Positions 23,134-29,468 of a stretch of DNA of 29,468 nt are shown one piece after another. The notes beneath the pieces were generated by a model. That model was not told where the DNA came from. It saw nothing but the letters and a program-made list of their open reading frames with translations, and made no database searches. Source of the DNA: a virus; IMG/VR virus record IMGVR_UViG_3300021376_000254, positions 1 to 29,468 of that record; one strand, given 5' to 3'. The position numbers and the translations under genes are program-made. The first letter of the stretch is position 1. Every line of letters begins with the position of its first letter.

Positions 23134-24275
23134 AATTCAATAAATTTGCCAGTGATACCAACTTCATCGGTATTTTCGATAATATAACCCAATTCAGTAG
23201 AAGTTGCTACTAAATCATTAGGATATGTTCCTCCCGCAGAAAGTGACCCACTATTGAAATTAAAAATTATTTCATTATCACCATAAGAGCCCGTATATGA
23301 ATATTTTGTTTTTGGAATTAAAACTCCATTTATATAAACTCTAAACCATTCATCTGTATTAAATACACCCACCAATTCAGATGGCATTTTTGGTAATTCA
23401 ACATTTGTTAGTTTTACTGAATCTGAATCAATATACTCTGCTTGTTGAGAACCTCTTATCGCCATAAAATTAATAACATCTGCATATTCATTATAAACTT
23501 TTTGAGTAAGTATATTTTGAGTTACACTACCACCTGTTAAATCAGTTTCTACACCCCAAACTACTTTTTTTGGAGAAATAGATTTTTTTGTTGTAAATTC
23601 ATTATCAAATTTTTCAGGAAGTAAATATGCATTTGCTACCATACTGAAAGTTGTTCTTATAATTCTTTGAGTTCCTTCTCCAACTTCAGTTGTGTTATCA
23701 AATGAATCAATTTTTACTCTGAATTTAAACCCATTCTTATCTCCCCAATATTCATCAGTAGCATATTGAAACGCTTCTATAATCTTATTCATGTGTTCTG
23801 TAAAATCCGTCCATATCATTACTTCATAAGTAATACTAACATAATCAGGTATAGTAATATTGTATTGTTCAACTGGTCTTTGTGTTCCAGTCATAGCTGA
23901 AAATCTATCGTACTTATGTTTTTTAGAATATTTTGAAACTGCAGGATAGAAAAAATTTCTATTCATTGAGTTAGGATGTGAATCATCTCTTGCAATAGAA
24001 TTTCTTTTAAACATTATTAATGGAAGTTGTATTTGTCCTTTTTTATCTCTCAAATACCCTTCTTTTTGTACAGATTTCCATCTTTCAGCATTTCCATATA
24101 AAACTGGAATGCTTATTTTTTCATTTTTTATTTCTACGGTAGGAACAACAACATCAATCATGTGTTCAGCTATAGCCAAATCAACATCATACAATTTTAC
24201 ACCTTTGTGATTTTTTACATCGGTTTTAAGTTGTTCTGCCCTATTAAGTTTTCTTTTTAATGGATCTATACTCAT
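23130..24275 (-). CDS. Proximal tail sheath stabilising / tail terminator protein (T4 gp15-like)
   Basis: 381 residues, longer than T4 gp15 (272). Alignment by eye to gp15: ISIPVLYGNAERWKSVQKEG matches RVPITYASKEHFM, and TIPDYVSITYEVMIWTDFTE with HMNKIIEAFQYATDEYWG matches PSPIKMIYELSIFTRYEDDM plus FQIVEQILPYF. The FRVKIDSFDNTTE...RIIRTTFSMVANAYLLP part corresponds to the gp15 C-terminal core. Such proteins cap the tail tube and sheath and join tail to head. The extra 100 C-terminal residues (VYINGVLIPKTKYSY ...) form a beta module that recurs in the next two proteins. It overlaps its upstream neighbour by one base; AGGG lies 7 bases before the ATG. Confidence 0.85.
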   Translation of the reverse strand: MSIDPLKRKLNRAEQLKTDVKNHKGVKLYDVDLAIAEHMIDVVVPTVEIKNEKISIPVLYGNAERWKSVQKEGYLRDKKGQIQLPLIMFKRNSIARDDSHPNSMNRNFFYPAVSKYSKKHKYDRFSAMTGTQRPVEQYNITIPDYVSITYEVMIWTDFTEHMNKIIEAFQYATDEYWGDKNGFKFRVKIDSFDNTTEVGEGTQRIIRTTFSMVANAYLLPEKFDNEFTTKKSISPKKVVWGVETDLTGGSVTQNILTQKVYNEYADVINFMAIRGSQQAEYIDSDSVKLTNVELPKMPSELVGVFNTDEWFRVYINGVLIPKTKYSYTGSYGDNEIIFNFNSGSLSAGGTYPNDLVATSTELGYIIENTDEVGITGKFIEL

Positions 24276-24829
24276 TATCTTACCCTATCTTCTATTTGAA
24301 CCTGTGAACGTCTTACTAAATGACAAATTGCTGTTAAGAACATTCTAGTATCTTCAAATTCGTTTGTAGTTTTATTAAAAATTTGTTGTTGTCCACCAAT
24401 TAGTCGTGTTGATTGAAGATTGTCTATTTCATAATAACTTTCATCAAAATGAATTATATCTCCAATTTCAGGATAACCATATTGTGTATTCTGAATTGCT
24501 TCAGTAGGAATTAAAGTTCCATTAATATCTCTTAATTTTGGTAATGTTTCAGTTCTTAATCTCATTCTATTAAATCTAAATTCAACAGCTTGAGTTATAT
24601 CAGCACCAAATCCTTCATATTGTACACCCGTTGGATTTCTATCTACAATAGCCATTAAATTTGCTGGAGCATAATAAACTTTACCTAAAGATTCACCATA
24701 TAAGTTTGTTTTTGTTTCACCTATGGAAACTTTGAATAAAGTTATAGCTTGTTCCACTACATAATCAACAACTTCTTCTGAAATTGTTTTAATAAATTTT
24801 AAATCATTTGAGTTAAAAAATTTAGGCAT
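24275..24829 (-). CDS. Neck protein (T4 gp14-like head-tail connector)
   Basis: 184 residues against 256 for T4 gp14. GYPEIGDIIHFDESYYEIDN matches the GDLIYFPMDNSLFEINWVE region of gp14, and VQYEGFGADITQAVEFRFN agrees with its middle. The order gp13-gp14-gp15, as in T4, supports the call. Such proteins form the neck onto which the completed tail docks. The C-terminal part of T4 gp14 is missing or replaced. The start of the gp15-like gene overlaps the stop by one base. Confidence 0.75.
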   Translation of the reverse strand: MPKFFNSNDLKFIKTISEEVVDYVVEQAITLFKVSIGETKTNLYGESLGKVYYAPANLMAIVDRNPTGVQYEGFGADITQAVEFRFNRMRLRTETLPKLRDINGTLIPTEAIQNTQYGYPEIGDIIHFDESYYEIDNLQSTRLIGGQQQIFNKTTNEFEDTRMFLTAICHLVRRSQVQIEDRVR

Positions 24830-24842
24830 CTTAAATTATTTT

Positions 24843-25994
24843 TTATCCAATATAAATTGCTAATGGAACTTTACCAATTATTTTTTGTTGTTGATCAACA
24901 ATATTTGCTTCATTTTCCATTCTTTTTTTTCTACTTACTTCTTCCAAATTTTCTCTCAATTGTTCAACCAATTTATCCTTTTCAGTTTGAGCTTCTGCTC
25001 TTAATGCCGCACCATCTAATGATACATCTGAACCTGGAATTGGAATTTGATTATATTTTTCTCTAATAGCACCTAACAATTCTTTTGAAAGTGCAAGTGT
25101 GTATTTTCTAATCCATTGTTTACCAACATCATTTATAGTTGAATAATTTGTAAAATTATAATCTACATTTGAATAATCAGCAACTACACTATTTGTTACC
25201 ATTGTTGCGTTTGATGTAAAATCTTTATCTACATAATATTCAAAATGTAATTTATACCTTTGTTGTGGTATTGGAAATATTTGTAATTTGTTATTTACAA
25301 TATGAAAAGTATGTGCAGATTTTCTATATTGGTCATTAAATTCAATAGCCTGAATTCTTAACATATCTTCATATATCGGCATTAATATAAATTGTGCAGC
25401 TGGAGAGAATGAACCAAATCCAAATTCATCAATTAAGTTTAATGTACCCTGTCCACTTACTGAATAAGGGTCAAAAAATCTTTGAATTGCAGGAGTTGCT
25501 TCATAAAATACTCTTGTTATTGTAATTCTCTCACCACTTTCACTAACATTTGCAAATAGTTCCTGTAAATCATAATCTTGTGAACCTGTTTGTAAATCAA
25601 TAGAACCAGATTTTATATCGGTTCTACCACCCACCCCCGCTTGTGTTGCATAAGCTTGTGAAATCTCAATTATATTATTTAATTCTGAGCCATTTACTAA
25701 CTTATTAGTATAATTACTTCCAGTAGGTCTTCCCTGTAAAGCTCCTAAATTATTTCTAATATTAAATTGATTTACTTGTGCTGAATATTCTGAAACCGCT
25801 TCTTCAAATACAGCAAAAAATGATCCAGATTCTAATTCTACATCAACTATTGGGTAACCCAATCTTTTTGCACACCATTTAGCAACCTTTGGTGCATCAG
25901 TTACAAACTCTGAATCTGAATCAAAAATTCCAAAAGGTGTTGATGAACCTGATATAAAAATAGCTTCATCCGTCCAAATTTTTGCTTGAGACAT
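24843..25994 (-). CDS. Neck protein (T4 gp13-like head-completion/connector)
   Basis: 383 residues (T4 gp13 has 309). KVAKWCAKRLGYPIVDVELE then FFAVFEEAVSEYSAQVN is the hallmark N-terminal region of gp13 (DVILRRLGAPIINVEL..., EEAL-like helix). The C terminus carries WIRKYTLALSKELLGAIREK and a long charged helix, also as in gp13. The middle (150-280) is beta-rich and longer than in T4. It binds the portal vertex and completes the DNA-filled head. It opens the neck operon with TATATTTATA 33 bases upstream and GAGG at 10 bases; a strong terminator lies upstream. Confidence 0.85.
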   Translation of the reverse strand: MSQAKIWTDEAIFISGSSTPFGIFDSDSEFVTDAPKVAKWCAKRLGYPIVDVELESGSFFAVFEEAVSEYSAQVNQFNIRNNLGALQGRPTGSNYTNKLVNGSELNNIIEISQAYATQAGVGGRTDIKSGSIDLQTGSQDYDLQELFANVSESGERITITRVFYEATPAIQRFFDPYSVSGQGTLNLIDEFGFGSFSPAAQFILMPIYEDMLRIQAIEFNDQYRKSAHTFHIVNNKLQIFPIPQQRYKLHFEYYVDKDFTSNATMVTNSVVADYSNVDYNFTNYSTINDVGKQWIRKYTLALSKELLGAIREKYNQIPIPGSDVSLDGAALRAEAQTEKDKLVEQLRENLEEVSRKKRMENEANIVDQQQKIIGKVPLAIYIG

Positions 25995-26027
25995 ACTTTA
26001 TATTCCTCTTTTATACAATTATACACC

Positions 26028-26037
26028 TATAAATATA
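26028..26037 (-). promoter_or_regulatory. Late-type promoter element of the neck operon
   Basis: Minus-strand TATATTTATA, 33 bases before the gp13-like ATG and just after a terminator, in a clean position for a new transcript. Confidence 0.55.
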
Positions 26038-26043
26038 AAGCAT

Positions 26044-26069
26044 AAAAAAAGGGAGTGAAAATCACTCCC
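26044..26069 (-). terminator. Strong Rho-independent terminator after the 117-aa gene
   Basis: Perfect minus-strand stem GGGAGTGA / TCACTCCC with a 3-base loop, then seven T (26050-26044). Confidence 0.9.
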
Positions 26070-26097
26070 TTAAAAATATCAAGTTAAAAAAATGGTA

Positions 26098-26451
26098 TTA
26101 GTTTAAGTATTTTAATTTATAAAGTGTTGAATAAATTAATGATTCTATTTCCTGTACCATATTATCTATAAAAGTGTCTTTAATTGGTCTTGTTTTTTCT
26201 ATTATTTTTATGATTTTATTGTAATATTCAATTAATTGTTCTTTTGATTCGTATTGTTCAATCTTTGATACATTTTTATATTTTAGGATACCATATTTAC
26301 CTTGATATGCCTCTGCAAGTCTATCGGTCAAACCACCAATAATTTCATAATAATTACCTAAAGCTTTATGTTCAGCAAAAGATTTTGTTTGTAAGTGGAA
26401 AACATGAACCTGATTGACCGAATGTAATAATACTGAAATTAAATCTTCCAT
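26098..26451 (-). CDS. DUF5856-type, ferritin-like small phage protein
   Basis: 117 residues, all-helical in appearance. The segment HVFHLQTKSFAEHKALGNYY followed by EIIGGLTDRLAEAYQGKYG matches, by memory, the DUF5856 family of marine T4-like phages. Its HxxHxxTxSFxxHxxLxxYY pattern recalls Dps/ferritin-like four-helix proteins. The helices carry several His/Glu/Asp that could bind metal, but a ferroxidase site is not proven. It has its own TATATTTAT element 27 bases upstream and a strong terminator downstream, so it is a single-gene unit. No good Shine-Dalgarno sequence. Confidence 0.7.
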   Translation of the reverse strand: MEDLISVLLHSVNQVHVFHLQTKSFAEHKALGNYYEIIGGLTDRLAEAYQGKYGILKYKNVSKIEQYESKEQLIEYYNKIIKIIEKTRPIKDTFIDNMVQEIESLIYSTLYKLKYLN

Positions 26452-26478
26452 TTAGTATATATTTTTCTTTTACTAATA

Positions 26479-26487
26479 ATAAATATA
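26479..26487 (-). promoter_or_regulatory. Late-type promoter element before the 117-aa gene
   Basis: Minus-strand TATATTTAT followed by TATTAG, 27 bases before the ATG at 26451. Confidence 0.45.
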
Positions 26488-26502
26488 TAATAAAATGGTT
26501 TT

Positions 26503-26517
26503 ACCTAATTTTTAGGT
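26503..26517. other. Hairpin between accessory genes and the 117-aa gene
   Basis: ACCTAA / TTAGGT with a 3-base loop, followed on the plus strand by five T. It could stop transcription from the plus side; on the minus strand the T tract is missing. Confidence 0.3.
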
Positions 26518-26553
26518 TTTTGCAATTACTTCCAAGTTATTAATACCACTTCA

Positions 26554-26808
26554 TTAAACATAACAATTCATATTACACATTGCCAATAAAAAAATGTTGT
26601 TTCTACACTCACTATCTGCTCTACTCATAGCCAAATAAAGATTATTCTCTACTACCGCCTCTACAAACCCACCACCGGAATAAGATGATTTATCTCTGGT
26701 ACACATAATTGATACCATAATATCCAAAATGTGGGAACTTGGGTTTTCATAACCCCAATCTTTAGCGAACTGAATCGCCTTTTCTCTACATTGTTCTCTA
26801 ATATCCAT
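26554..26808 (-). CDS. Small hypothetical protein (84 aa), second gene of an early pair
   Basis: 84 residues with five Cys (CREK, MCTRD, ECRNN, MCNMNC). The first half looks helical (QCREKAIQFAKDWGYENPSS). The Cys spacing does not make a recognised zinc ribbon. It starts 6 bases after the stop of the 76-aa gene and shares its promoter. No Shine-Dalgarno sequence is visible. No family recognised. Confidence 0.6.
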   Translation of the reverse strand: MDIREQCREKAIQFAKDWGYENPSSHILDIMVSIMCTRDKSSYSGGGFVEAVVENNLYLAMSRADSECRNNIFLLAMCNMNCYV

Positions 26809-26814
26809 TTTTTT

Positions 26815-27045
26815 TTATTTAGTGTAAAATTTATAAGAGTACAAAGTTCCACAATCATCATCATCTAAATCATCTTCTACGATTACCACTTCATTACCAA
26901 CGATTTTTTGAAGTTTGGAATAATTGACTCGTTTCCAATATCCAAAACGGAAGAAATTATCACCGGATCCCATATTTACTTTGTCGATGATAAAAGAACC
27001 GAACTCGGATTCTATTTTTGAAAGGGTTTCAGAGGAAAAACTCAT
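26815..27045 (-). CDS. Small acidic hypothetical protein (76 aa)
   Basis: 76 residues. A beta-looking core holds FGYWKRVNYSKLQKIVGNEV; an acidic stretch EDDLDDDD sits near residues 58-65. No family recognised. It is first in a two-gene unit driven by the clearest Bacteroidota promoter of the window (TTG-N20-TATATTTG). The leader has no Shine-Dalgarno sequence. Low size and acidic patch would fit a host-takeover protein or a DNA mimic, but that is speculation. Confidence 0.65.
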   Translation of the reverse strand: MSFSSETLSKIESEFGSFIIDKVNMGSGDNFFRFGYWKRVNYSKLQKIVGNEVVIVEDDLDDDDCGTLYSYKFYTK

Positions 27046-27084
27046 AATTTTAAGGGTTTAAGGGGTTTAAATTTTATTACAATA

Positions 27085-27115
27085 CAAATATATGAAAAAG
27101 ATTTCATATAAACAA
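27085..27115 (-). promoter_or_regulatory. Bacteroidota-type promoter (best match)
   Basis: Minus strand: TTG (27115-27113), 20 bases, TATATTTG (27092-27085). The second element matches TAnnTTTG exactly. It drives the 76- and 84-aa genes. Confidence 0.75.
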
Positions 27116-27135
27116 GCATTTTTTAAAATATTTTT

Positions 27136-27354
27136 TTATTCATCATCGATTTCACCATAAATGGCTGTCCATTCTTCTGGTGTAATACCTGTCATCAAAA
27201 ATTCTCTTTGAGCAGGTGTCAAATTCGGTACAATATTCTGAATAAGTTCAGCTGTATATCTTCTATTATCGATTCTATACAATTGCTCATAAGTAACATC
27301 CAATTCCATAGTGTTTGTTTTACCTGAAAAAGAGGAAACCATTTCTACTAACAT
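27136..27354 (-). CDS. Small conserved-type phage protein (72 aa)
   Basis: 72 residues. The C-terminal part LTPAQREFLMTGITPEEWTA resembles small proteins I remember from many tailed phages, of unknown function. The N-terminal part (MLVEMVSSFSGKTNTMELDV) forms likely strands. An ATG at codon 5 is an alternative start. It lies 7 bases after the 95-aa gene and is cotranscribed with it. Confidence 0.7.
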   Translation of the reverse strand: MLVEMVSSFSGKTNTMELDVTYEQLYRIDNRRYTAELIQNIVPNLTPAQREFLMTGITPEEWTAIYGEIDDE

Positions 27355-27361
27355 ATCTTTT

Positions 27362-27649
27362 TTAATTTAAGTTAAATTCTACGTTTTTATGAATCTCTTT
27401 ACGAAGTGGATTTTCACTTAACCAAAGATTATACACATAATCATAAGAAGTTCCAAGTTCTTCTGCTAACTTCTCAAATAATCTTTCTCTTATAATACTA
27501 TCACCAACACCGATATACTTATACACATCTCTATCAACAATCAATTCGTTTAACAAACCTGCAAAAGTTGTGTTTTCATTAAGTTCAATACCCAATTCAT
27601 CGGTTGGGAAGGCTTCTAAATAAAATTCTTTAATTTTCATATCTCTCAT
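27362..27649 (-). CDS. Small hypothetical protein with MRDMK leader (95 aa)
   Basis: I start the gene at the ATG at 27649 and not at an upstream in-frame ATG (27748), because the promoter TTG-N20-TACATTTA lies between them and the extra 33 residues look non-coding. The product begins MRDMKIKEFYLEAFPTDELG and contains helical stretches (VYKYIGVGDSIIRERLFEKL). It has no known family. Its first 15 bases equal those of the gene at 3258-3548. No Shine-Dalgarno sequence. It is first in a pair with the 72-aa gene. Confidence 0.7.
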   Translation of the reverse strand: MRDMKIKEFYLEAFPTDELGIELNENTTFAGLLNELIVDRDVYKYIGVGDSIIRERLFEKLAEELGTSYDYVYNLWLSENPLRKEIHKNVEFNLN

Positions 27650-27659
27650 TGTTATATAG

Positions 27660-27690
27660 TAAATGTACGAATAAATTCTGAATTTTCCAA
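27660..27690 (-). promoter_or_regulatory. Bacteroidota-type promoter with palindromic spacer
   Basis: Minus strand: TTG (27690-27688), 20 bases, TACATTTA (27667-27660), 10 bases before the ATG at 27649. The spacer holds the palindrome AATTCAGAATT (27684-27674), as in the promoter at 3215-3245. Confidence 0.65.
27674..27684. promoter_or_regulatory. Palindromic operator candidate in promoter spacer
   Basis: AATTC-A-GAATT, identical to 3226-3236 and likewise between the two promoter elements. Confidence 0.3.
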
Positions 27691-27724
27691 GTATTTTGTA
27701 ACAAATTTTTACTTTTTTTGTGAC

Positions 27725-27755
27725 AAAAAATAACCCATTGAAAATCAATGAGTTA
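27725..27755 (-). terminator. Rho-independent terminator after the polymerase gene
   Basis: Minus-strand stem TAACTCATTGA / TCAATGGGTTA (one G-U pair) with a 3-base loop, then six T (27730-27725). Confidence 0.8.
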
Positions 27756-27777
27756 TATTATATTGGTTATCAATAAG

Positions 27778-29436
27778 TTAGAAAAACTTCTCCATTTTGT
27801 GTTCCATAGAACCTTTTAGATTATAGCATCGAATATCTTGAACCTCTATATGAGATGAATTGTACTGTTTCTTTTCAAACCCCCACCCTTCTATACACGT
27901 GTAATAACCAAAAGGATATTTTTTGTTTATAATTAGGTCTAAATACTCCCCATTTCCAACTCCAATAGTTAATAATACACAAGATTGTTTGCCTCTATTT
28001 AGTTTTCTGAAATTTCCAACTATTCCACTAAACCAAACTTGATCACCTTCTCTTTCCAATCCCATGTGTGGTAAAAATTCATAATTATCCCACCAACCCG
28101 TTTTTGTAAACTGGTCATATATTGATCCATATTGTTGATTTTTAATCCATACACCATTATTTAGGGCCTCTCTCATGTGAACCCATTTTTTATACGAAGA
28201 ATTACAATGTTTTAATGTAGATTCCCAAAATTCTTTTGGACTTCTTGCTTTATGATATGCCAAAGCCCAAACCATTTGCCCATAAGCAATAGAATGACCT
28301 TTTGCAAAAGAATATTTTCGTAAATGTGTAAGTTCTTTGTATATAGATTCATTATTTATTTTGGATTTAAATTCTTCCATTACCTTTTTATCTAAATTTT
28401 TAAATCCTCTTCTATATCTATCTGCTTCTGATAATGAACACCCTAAAGTAGTTGATATAAATGTAAGAGCATCTTCATCATAAACAAATGTAGATTTACC
28501 ATCTCTAAAATAACTTGCTTTTCTACCCCCATCTGCTGCGGCGGGTCTAATCAATGCTAAAGCAAGTGCAACATCATACATTGTTTTGGGTTGAAGTGCA
28601 AGAATAGTTTTTCTCATCGTTCTACTCTCACTTTGTGTCAACCCTAATACATCACCTTTACATAATAATTCTGATGTAAGTGTATCATCAAATGGATAAT
28701 CAGATAGTTTTGTTATCGGGTCTAACTCTCTTAATTGAGCCAATCCTCTATTACAAAGAAGGTCAATCTTTATCCAATTATGTTCTTCTACATCATACTT
28801 ATCTACTGCTATTTGATTTTCTTTCAGTATAAGTTTTTCTGGTATTCCATCTTTCCAAATTACAATACCCCCACAATGTTTACTCCAATTTCTTTGTTCA
28901 CCTAATAGTTGTTCTGCAATTTCATAACACTTTTTTTGTGTATCTTTATCTTTGAATATATTTTCTACTTTAAAATATTTGGGAACGAACTTACGATAAC
29001 CACATTGACGAATTGCCTCTCTTAATGCGGATTTTTCGGTATATTTTACTCTGTTTGATATTCTCGAAACCATATTAGGATATTCTTCACCCAATTGACT
29101 CATAATAGAATCTCTAATATCGTATGGTACATCTATATCAAAGTCAGGTTGGTCCTCTCTTGTCCAATTTAGGAATCTTTCTAATGGAATATTTTCTTTT
29201 ATAGGGTCAATATCATGTATTCCCATTAAATATGCTACTAATGATGATGCCCCACTACCTCTTAATAACCAAAGTGAATTATTTCGTTTGATTATTTGAA
29301 TAATAGTATGAACCTGACGATATGTTTCTTCAAATCCTTTCGCCTTAATGATTTCCAACTCTTGCTTTAACCTTTTTATATATTCAGTCTGGGTTGGATA
29401 AGGTCTTTCGAATAACCATGTAAGTGGTTGTTTCAT
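27778..29436 (-). CDS. Minimal C-family DNA polymerase (DnaE/PolIII-alpha-like), no PHP domain
   Basis: 552 residues from the ATG at 29436 (a TTG one codon earlier is less likely). The palm is clear: RGSGASSLVAYLMGIHDIDP (59-78), ERFLN, PDFDIDVP with D100 and D102, HCGGIVI (187-193), and WIKIDLL with D225, equivalent to E. coli DnaE D401, D403 and D555. Fingers: LGLTQSESRTMRKTILALQP, GCSLSEADRYRRGFKNLDKK and YSFAKGHSIAYGQMVWALAY. The C terminus looks like a short OB fold (VWFSGIVGNFRKLNRGKQSC...). The PHP exonuclease domain (about 270 residues) and most of the clamp and tau-binding regions of the 1160-residue E. coli enzyme are absent. It may be a stand-alone short polymerase, or one half of a split enzyme whose PHP part lies beyond the window. 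TATATTTAT lies 16 bases upstream; a terminator follows. Confidence 0.88.
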   Translation of the reverse strand: MKQPLTWLFERPYPTQTEYIKRLKQELEIIKAKGFEETYRQVHTIIQIIKRNNSLWLLRGSGASSLVAYLMGIHDIDPIKENIPLERFLNWTREDQPDFDIDVPYDIRDSIMSQLGEEYPNMVSRISNRVKYTEKSALREAIRQCGYRKFVPKYFKVENIFKDKDTQKKCYEIAEQLLGEQRNWSKHCGGIVIWKDGIPEKLILKENQIAVDKYDVEEHNWIKIDLLCNRGLAQLRELDPITKLSDYPFDDTLTSELLCKGDVLGLTQSESRTMRKTILALQPKTMYDVALALALIRPAAADGGRKASYFRDGKSTFVYDEDALTFISTTLGCSLSEADRYRRGFKNLDKKVMEEFKSKINNESIYKELTHLRKYSFAKGHSIAYGQMVWALAYHKARSPKEFWESTLKHCNSSYKKWVHMREALNNGVWIKNQQYGSIYDQFTKTGWWDNYEFLPHMGLEREGDQVWFSGIVGNFRKLNRGKQSCVLLTIGVGNGEYLDLIINKKYPFGYYTCIEGWGFEKKQYNSSHIEVQDIRCYNLKGSMEHKMEKFF

Positions 29437-29452
29437 CAACGTAACATTTTTA

Positions 29453-29461
29453 ATAAATATA
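29453..29461 (-). promoter_or_regulatory. TATATTTAT element before the polymerase gene
   Basis: Minus-strand TATATTTAT, 16 bases before the ATG. The window ends 7 bases further up, so a TTG 20 bases upstream cannot be checked. Confidence 0.4.
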
Positions 29462-29468
29462 CAAATTA

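Noticed and set aside
27650-27748. Longer start for the 95-aa gene at 27748
   Set aside because: The added 33 residues overlap the promoter and the upstream terminator and look like translated intergenic DNA.
29437-29439. TTG start for the polymerase
   Set aside because: An ATG follows immediately; the TTG adds one residue and has no supporting ribosome site.
1790-29461. T4-type late promoters TATAAATA
   Set aside because: The string TATAAATA occurs on the plus strand, whereas all genes are on the minus strand; the element in the direction of transcription is TATATTTATA, so direct equivalence with the T4 late promoter is not supported.

Overview
The window is a stretch of AT-rich, tailed-phage DNA. 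Every gene I can support lies on the minus strand, so transcription runs from high to low coordinates. Neck, sheath, tube and chaperone proteins resemble those of contractile-tailed T4-like phages (gp13, gp14, gp15, gp18, gp19 and gp26 types). The host is most likely a member of the Bacteroidota, probably a flavobacterium. This is inferred from four promoters of the form TTG-N20-TAnnTTTR, the Bacteroidota house-keeping type, sitting in front of small genes that lack Shine-Dalgarno sequences. The marine-type fibre modules point to an aquatic origin. No integrase, tRNA, rRNA, CRISPR array or insertion sequence was seen.

Layout in transcription order. (1) 29436-27778: a very short C-family (DnaE-like) DNA polymerase with all three catalytic aspartates but no PHP domain. 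(2) 27649-26554: four tiny genes in two pairs, each pair behind a host-like promoter. (3) 26451-26098: a DUF5856/ferritin-like small protein. (4) 25994-22382: the neck block, gp13-, gp14- and gp15-like, followed by two small beta-rich proteins that appear to share a module with the gp15-like C terminus. (5) 22376-9293: about 13 kb of modular fibre or spike genes (390, 873, 1377, 204, 608 and 764 aa) built from shared parts: at least 30 VSGSSQ-type linkers, TTT(V/I)NSTT cassettes, S74 self-cleaving chaperone ends and a cupredoxin-like domain. (6) 9288-7006: a GT-B glycosyltransferase and a Hint (intein-like) plus fibronectin-III protein. (7) 6938-1: a coiled-coil protein, sheath, tube, two small inserted genes with host-like promoters, a gp26-like tail-assembly protein that probably frameshifts into a second frame, a small charged protein, and the N-terminal 502 residues of the tape measure, cut by the window edge.

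Two expression classes are visible. Structural genes mostly follow a repeated TATATTTATA-like element without an upstream TTG and often carry a GGA/GGAG ribosome binding site. The small accessory genes follow TTG-N20-TAnnTTTR promoters and have no such site. Rho-independent terminators separate several units. The observations most worth a second look are the +1 frameshift at a T7 run, the PHP-less DnaE, the Hint domain with Lys after its terminal Asn, the copper-site-like domain in a fibre, and the two-class promoter/RBS scheme.
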